A stretch of 64,000 nt of DNA from Microbacterium arabinogalactanolyticum (GTDB lineage Bacteria > Actinomycetota > Actinomycetes > Actinomycetales > Microbacteriaceae), in NCBI RefSeq assembly GCF_030268005.1, contig NZ_BRZC01000004.1:124001-188000 (forward strand), read 5' to 3'. Below are positions 59,197 to 64,000 of the stretch, one piece after another. The translations under genes and the position numbers were made by a program. The first letter of the stretch is position 1. Each line of letters begins with the position of its first letter. The notes beneath the pieces were generated by a model. It was not told the origin of the DNA and ran no database searches. It saw only the letters and a list, made by a program, of their open reading frames with translations.

Positions 59197-60206
59197 TGCT
59201 GCGCCCCCTTCGTGAGGCTGTTCGGCCGGTCCATCACCCGATCGACGGCATCCAGGATGCGGTCGAGGTCGGGGAGGTGGAATTTCTCCATCTTCGCGGG
59301 CGGGTACGGGATGTCGTGCCCGGTCACGCGCAGCGGCGCGGCCTCCAGGTATTCGAAGCAGAACTCCGTGATGCTGGCGATGATCTCGGCGCCGACGCCC
59401 GCCTCCCGGGATGCCTCGTGCGCGACCACCACACGCCCGGTGCGGCGCACGGATGCCGTGACGGTCTCGTAGTCGACCGGCGAGAGGGACCGCAGATCGA
59501 TGACCTCGAGCGAGATCCCCTCGTCCTCAGCCGCAGCGGCGGCGTCGAGCGCCGTGCTCACCATGGCGCCGTAGGTGATGAGCGTGGCGTCCGTGCCCTG
59601 GCGCACCACCCGGGCGAGCCCCATCGGCGGGGCGTCGGCGAGCGGCGCCTCCAGATCGACCTCACCCTTGTGGTGGTAGAGCCGCTTCGGCTCGAAGAAC
59701 AGCACGGGGTCGTCGCTCGCGATGGCCTGCTGCAGGCAACGATACGCGTCCTGCGGGTCGGAGACCGCGATCACGCGCAGCCCGGCGGTGTGCACGAAGT
59801 ACGCCTCGGGCGACTCGGAGTGGTGCTCGGCCGCGCCGATGCCCCCGGCCCACGGCACGCGGATCGTGATGGGCATCTTGATCCTGCCCTGCGTGCGGTA
59901 GTGGAGCTTCGCGACCTGCGAGACGATCTGATCGAACGCCGGGTAGATGAAGCCGTCGAACTGGATCTCGATCACCGGCCGGTAGCCGCGGAAGGCCAGG
60001 CCGACGGCGGTGCCGACGATGCCGGACTCGGCCAGCGGCGTGTCGATGACGCGCTTGGCCCCGAACTCGTCCTTCAGTCCGTCGGTGATGCGGAAGACGC
60101 CACCGAGCGTGCCGATGTCCTCCCCCATCAGCACGACCCTGTCGTCGTCGCGCATCGCCTGGCGGAGGCCGGCGTTGAGGGCCTTGCCCAGAGTCATCTG
60201 CACCAT
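59193..60206 (-). CDS. bkdB: Branched-chain 2-oxoacid dehydrogenase E1 beta
   Basis: 337 residues. Begins MVQMTLGKALNAGLRQAM, with VVLMGEDIGTLGGVFRIT, FDGFIYPAFDQIVSQ and RVPWAGGIGAAEHHSES. Binds TPP with E1 alpha. GAGGAGG is 7 nt before ATG 60206. The coding region overlaps neither neighbour by more than a few bases. Confidence 0.94.
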   Translation of the reverse strand: MVQMTLGKALNAGLRQAMRDDDRVVLMGEDIGTLGGVFRITDGLKDEFGAKRVIDTPLAESGIVGTAVGLAFRGYRPVIEIQFDGFIYPAFDQIVSQVAKLHYRTQGRIKMPITIRVPWAGGIGAAEHHSESPEAYFVHTAGLRVIAVSDPQDAYRCLQQAIASDDPVLFFEPKRLYHHKGEVDLEAPLADAPPMGLARVVRQGTDATLITYGAMVSTALDAAAAAEDEGISLEVIDLRSLSPVDYETVTASVRRTGRVVVAHEASREAGVGAEIIASITEFCFEYLEAAPLRVTGHDIPYPPAKMEKFHLPDLDRILDAVDRVMDRPNSLTKGAQQ

Positions 60207-60207
60207 G

Positions 60208-61320
60208 TCACGCCTCCTCGAAGGTGGCGAGGTACGCGGCGTACTCGTCGCGCTCGCGCTCCAGGCCGGAGTGCGGCTCCGCGTAGACGCGGTCGAAGAC
60301 CGCGAGAGCGGGGCGGGTGACCATGCCCAGGCAGGCGGCGCGCATCTCGCGCGCCATCTCGTCGGCCTGCGCCTGCACGGCGTCGATGTGCTCCTGCGGG
60401 AACTCCCCGGCGGCACGCAGGTGCGCCTCCAGCCGTGCGATCGGATCGCGGCGACGCCACTGCTCGAGCTCGGCCTCGTCGCGGTAGCGCTTGGGGTCGT
60501 CGGCCGTGGTGTGCGGGCCCATCCGGTACGTGACGGCCTCGAGGTAGGCGGGTCCCTTGCCGGAGCGCGCATGGTCGAGGGCCCAGCGCATGGCGGCCAT
60601 GCACGCGAGCACGTCGTTGCCGTCCACGCGGAGGCTCGGGATGCCGAAGCCAGGGGCACGACCCGCGAGCGGGAACTGCGACTGCAGCCCGACGGGCTCG
60701 GAGATCGCCCAGTGGTTGTTCTGACAGACGAACACCACCGGGGCGCGATAGGACGAGGCGAACACCATCGCCTCGTTCACGTCGCCCTGGCTCGTGGCAC
60801 CGTCACCGAAGTAGGTCACGGCGACCTCGTCGGCACCGTCGTGCTGGATGCCCATGGCGTAGCCCACGGCATGCAGGGTCTGTGCGCCGATGATGATCTG
60901 CAGCGGGGCGATGCGCAGTTCTGCGGGGTCGTAGGCGGCCCCCTCCTCACCGCGCCACATGCGCACGTAGTCGCCGGGCTTCGCACCGCGGCTGTACATC
61001 ACGCCGGTCTCGCGGTAGCTGGGGAAGACGAAGTCGCGGGCCTCGATCGCCCGGCCGGTGCCGATCTGCGCGGCCTCCTGACCGTTGCACGGCGCCCACA
61101 GGCCGAGCTGCCCCTGGCGCTGCAGTGCCACGCCCTCGGCATCGATTCGGCGGAGCACCACCATGTCACGATGCAGACCGCGAAGAGCGTCGAAGTCGAT
61201 GTCCTGGATGTAGCGGTCGAGTTGCGGGTTGGCCACCCGCGTCCCATCCGGAGCGATGATGCGCTCGGTGAGCTCGAGATCGCTCTCCGTGTCGGTGATC
61301 GGTGAGATGTGCGGTGACAT
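60208..61320 (-). CDS. bkdA: Branched-chain 2-oxoacid dehydrogenase E1 alpha
   Basis: 370 residues. TPP motif YFGDGATSQGDVNEAMVFAS (GDG...N) intact; phosphorylation-loop-like YRMGPHTTADDP. Decarboxylates 2-oxoisocaproate, 2-oxoisovalerate and related acids. AGGAGG lies 7 nt before ATG 61320. No E3 (dihydrolipoamide dehydrogenase) gene is nearby, so it must be shared from elsewhere. Confidence 0.94.
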   Translation of the reverse strand: MSPHISPITDTESDLELTERIIAPDGTRVANPQLDRYIQDIDFDALRGLHRDMVVLRRIDAEGVALQRQGQLGLWAPCNGQEAAQIGTGRAIEARDFVFPSYRETGVMYSRGAKPGDYVRMWRGEEGAAYDPAELRIAPLQIIIGAQTLHAVGYAMGIQHDGADEVAVTYFGDGATSQGDVNEAMVFASSYRAPVVFVCQNNHWAISEPVGLQSQFPLAGRAPGFGIPSLRVDGNDVLACMAAMRWALDHARSGKGPAYLEAVTYRMGPHTTADDPKRYRDEAELEQWRRRDPIARLEAHLRAAGEFPQEHIDAVQAQADEMAREMRAACLGMVTRPALAVFDRVYAEPHSGLERERDEYAAYLATFEEA

Positions 61321-61391
61321 CGGCGTCCTCCTGACGTGGGGCCCTTGTGGGGCGTGCACGGCTGATCCGACGACTCCGTCGGCTTATCTGA

Positions 61392-61420
61392 AGGGTACGT
61401 CCACCTGACACCTCGCTCAA
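61392..61420 (-). promoter_or_regulatory. Promoter of bkdABC
   Basis: On the minus strand TTGAGC (61420-61415), 17-nt spacer, TACCCT (61397-61392). The leader is about 65 nt with a small CCGACG/CGTCGG hairpin and AGGAGG. Confidence 0.5.
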
Positions 61421-61445
61421 GCATGTCTGCGCCAGTTGAGCATGT
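61420..61445. promoter_or_regulatory. Paired AGCATGT repeats in the bkdA-asnC gap
   Basis: AGCATGT occurs at 61420-61426 and 61439-61445, 19 bp apart, directly upstream of the bkd -35 box. Spacing of about two helical turns suits an Lrp/AsnC-type regulator. Confidence 0.45.
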
Positions 61446-61473
61446 TGCCCAGAAGGTGCCCGCATGATCCTGA

Positions 61474-61479
61474 TATCGT
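61474..61479 (+). promoter_or_regulatory. Possible -10 box of the asnC gene (leaderless)
   Basis: TATCGT, 8 nt, ATG 61488. Confidence 0.4.
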
Positions 61480-61487
61480 GTGGCACT

Positions 61488-61961
61488 ATGCCAGCCCTCG
61501 ATCGCGTCGATCTCGAACTGCTCACCGCACTGGCGGAGGATCCGCGCACCACAGTCGTCGCCCTCGCCGAGCGGCTCCGCCTCTCCCGCAACACGATCCA
61601 GGCCCGGATGGCCCGGCTCGAGCAGACGGGCGTGTTCGAGTCCTACGAGCGCTCGTACTCGACCGAGGTGCTCGGCTTCCCCCTGCAGGCCTTCATCAGC
61701 ATCGGCGTGCGGCAGACCGAGCTGCCGCGGATCATCGCCGAACTCGCGCGCGTGCCCGAGGTCGTGCAGGCGCACGGCCTGAGCGGGTCGATCGACCTGC
61801 TGGCCCGTGTGGCCTGCCGCGACGCCCGCCATCTGTTCGACACCGACGCGCGCATCCTCTCGATCGACGGGGTCGAGCGCACCGAGACCTCGCTCGCCAT
61901 GGGCGAGGTCATCCCCTTCCGGGTGGCAGGGCTCATCGGCCTCGCGCGACGGGAAGCCTGA
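61488..61961 (+). CDS. Lrp/AsnC-family regulator (BkdR-like)
   Basis: 157 residues. HTH at about 5-55 (ALDRVDLELLTALAEDPRTT, SRNTIQARMARLEQTGVF), then the ligand-sensing RAM domain from about 65. Divergent from bkdABC, the usual place for an activator of branched-chain oxidation responding to leucine or an oxoacid. ATG 61488 preferred; an ATG at 61464 would overlap the -10 box. Its 3' end overlaps the convergent hydrolase gene by 29 bp. Confidence 0.9.
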   Translation: MPALDRVDLELLTALAEDPRTTVVALAERLRLSRNTIQARMARLEQTGVFESYERSYSTEVLGFPLQAFISIGVRQTELPRIIAELARVPEVVQAHGLSGSIDLLARVACRDARHLFDTDARILSIDGVERTETSLAMGEVIPFRVAGLIGLARREA

Positions 61962-62835
61962 GGAACCGACGGATCGCGCCCGCCGCCTCGGCGGGCGTCT
62001 CGTAGTGGATCAGGTGCCCGACCTCGGCGATCTCCACCAGCTCGGCGTCGGGGAACATCCGCGCCAGACGCCGTTCGGCCTCGATGGGCGTGATGTCGTC
62101 GCGCTGCGCAGCGATGAGGAGCGTGGGCGTGTCGATCACGCCGGCGAAGGCGCGCACGTCATGCGAGACGCTCGTGACGAACGCGTCGTGCAGCACGTCC
62201 CGGTCCGAGAAGCGCGAGAAGTAGGTGTCGTGCTGATCGTGGATGAAGCGCCGCAGTGCGGGATCCCTGGTCTTGGCCATCGCGATGCTCATCACGCGCA
62301 CGATCAGCGGGTTGCGGAGCAGGGCGGTGCCGATCCTCTCGGGCAGCCGCGCGCCGAGCGAGTAGTACAGCACTGCGAGCCGCGTCAGCAGGCCCTTCGG
62401 CCCCTCCAGCGCGGGTGCGCCGATCGGGTTGATCAGGATCAGCTGCGGGGTCTTCAGCCCGCCCGCGACCGCAGCCGACGAGACGATCGATCCGAAGGAG
62501 TGGCCCAGGATCACGGCGTCCGGAGCCACGGTGCGAGCGAACTCGGCCAGCCAGCCGGAGTACAGCGACAGGTCGTGCTCGCGCCCGGGGATCGGCGAGG
62601 TCTCGCCGAATCCGGGCAGGTCGGGTGAGATCACCCGCACATCGGGAAGATAGGCGATCACCGGCTCCAGGCCGTGGTGCTCGCCGCGGAAGCCGTGCAC
62701 GGCGATGACGGTGGGAGCCGCCTCGTCGGCGGGACCGTAGACCCAGTAGGCGGTGCTGGAACCCAGCACCTCGACCTCGCGTCGCTCGGTGGGGATCTCC
62801 CCGAGTCGGGCGGCGTACGGCGAGGCTGCGGACAT
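61933..62835 (-). CDS. Alpha/beta hydrolase
   Basis: 300 residues. Oxyanion region VIAVHGFRGEHHGL, nucleophile elbow ILGHSFGSIVSS (GHSFG), acid in TLLIAAQRDDITPIE, and His in AEVGHLIHYETP. A lid region lies at about 150-200. No signal peptide. Substrate unknown. ATG set by TAGACT seven bases upstream. Confidence 0.87.
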   Translation of the reverse strand: MSAASPYAARLGEIPTERREVEVLGSSTAYWVYGPADEAAPTVIAVHGFRGEHHGLEPVIAYLPDVRVISPDLPGFGETSPIPGREHDLSLYSGWLAEFARTVAPDAVILGHSFGSIVSSAAVAGGLKTPQLILINPIGAPALEGPKGLLTRLAVLYYSLGARLPERIGTALLRNPLIVRVMSIAMAKTRDPALRRFIHDQHDTYFSRFSDRDVLHDAFVTSVSHDVRAFAGVIDTPTLLIAAQRDDITPIEAERRLARMFPDAELVEIAEVGHLIHYETPAEAAGAIRRFLRLPVARGR

Positions 62836-62842
62836 GGCCTCG

Positions 62843-62848
62843 AGTCTA
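62843..62848 (-). promoter_or_regulatory. -10 box of the hydrolase gene at 62835 (leaderless)
   Basis: Minus-strand TAGACT, 7 nt, ATG 62835. Confidence 0.55.
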
Positions 62849-62875
62849 CGGGACGCCGATGTCGGTGGCCGTCCT

Positions 62876-62881
62876 TATGTT
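62876..62881 (+). promoter_or_regulatory. Possible -10 box of the 62921 gene
   Basis: TATGTT, with a leader of about 33 nt containing AAGGAGG. Confidence 0.35.
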
Positions 62882-62920
62882 CGAAGGAGAGCAGTTCCCG
62901 GATGAAGGAGGCGAGCAGCC

Positions 62921-63184
62921 ATGACCACGATCACCGACGTCCTCCCCGCCGTGCTGTGGGAGACACCCGTCCTCCGCTCGCGCGCCGAACGACTCGAGCG
63001 GGCAGGCGATCATCTCTGGCGCGTGGTCGCGGCCTCGGGAACCATCCGCGGCCATCTGCGCGTCGTGGCGGACCCGCTCGGCATCCGTTATCGCGCCGAG
63101 CGCCTGCACCTGGCATCCGGCACCTTCCGCCTGCTCGGCGAGTTCTGGGATGCCGATGACGCGGTGACGGCACTGCGGGGCTGA
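62921..63184 (+). CDS. Small conserved hypothetical protein
   Basis: 87 residues, no recognised domain, no signal or membrane segment. Begins MTTITDVLPAVLWETP and ends GEFWDADDAVTALRG; Arg-rich centre (RSRAERLERAGDHLWRV). A good AAGGAGG before the ATG and codon use like its neighbours support it as a real gene. Comparable small proteins occur in actinobacteria, but I cannot assign a role. Confidence 0.65.
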   Translation: MTTITDVLPAVLWETPVLRSRAERLERAGDHLWRVVAASGTIRGHLRVVADPLGIRYRAERLHLASGTFRLLGEFWDADDAVTALRG

Positions 63185-63210
63185 CTCCGCAGCGCCGCAG
63201 CGCGGCAGCG

Positions 63211-64000
<790 letters not shown>

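Overview
The window is a GC-rich, gene-dense stretch of actinobacterial chromosome. RbpA, PafB/PafC, an ANTAR response regulator, HelY, an archaeal-type second AspRS and a mycobacterial-style leucine-degradation cluster all point to Actinobacteria. Codon use, the frequent GGATGCC heptamer and the locus layouts look most like Microbacteriaceae (Microbacterium or a close relative); the genus is my inference. I see no insertion sequence, phage gene, CRISPR array, rRNA or replication origin. No gap between genes exceeds 300 bases; the longest (22094-22346) holds a riboswitch.

Layout. 1-6.2 kb is core metabolism and information processing: 3' end of gltD, pyk, tRNA-Leu(CAA), pdtaR, a thioesterase and polA. 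6.2-16.7 kb holds a DUF885 peptidase-like protein, two MFS transporters, an SGNH hydrolase/YczE/SUMF-like run, a Trk potassium system, a Y-family polymerase and a GNAT. 16.6-22.1 kb is a run of small single-gene units: three methyltransferases, HIT, two hydrolases and a lipoprotein. 22.1-26.9 kb has an archaeal-type AspRS behind a T-box leader, a UvrA-like ABC protein, a VOC protein and an AraC regulator. 27-31.2 kb carries HdeD, an SDR, NfeD/SPFH, a glycerophosphodiesterase and rbpA. 31.2-41 kb is one long minus-strand block: HAD, trmI, FKBP lipoprotein, pafB, pafC, tatA, tatC, helY, lnt. This is the usual neighbourhood of the Pup-proteasome genes, but none of those genes is present. 41-52 kb holds PAC2, uppP, an M20 peptidase, tRNA-Leu(GAG), SRPBCC, a VIT1/rubrerythrin fusion, an SF2 helicase, a second SGNH hydrolase, trmH, sir2 and a histidine phosphatase. 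51.1-62 kb is branched-chain amino-acid catabolism: bkdABC (divergent from an Lrp/AsnC regulator), then a biotin carboxylase pair, acyl-CoA dehydrogenase, MaoC and CitE-like lyase (divergent from a TetR regulator). The window ends in an acetyl-CoA hydrolase/transferase.

How it works together. Bkd oxidises branched 2-oxoacids to acyl-CoAs. The ACD-carboxylase-MaoC-CitE operon can then take isovaleryl-CoA to acetyl-CoA and acetoacetate. The TetR gene and the operon share an intergenic region with two matching 18-bp palindromes.

The most notable regulatory features are: (i) a translational T-box whose mutually exclusive hairpins, UGGC bulge and GAC loop fit tRNA-Asp and which masks the whole Shine-Dalgarno sequence of the AspRS gene; (ii) a strict, repeated leaderless-promoter geometry, TANNNT followed by 6-7 nt and then ATG/GTG, before about 20 genes, three times using the TAG stop codon of the upstream gene as the start of the -10 box; (iii) a long palindrome placed over the core promoter of an MFS transporter.
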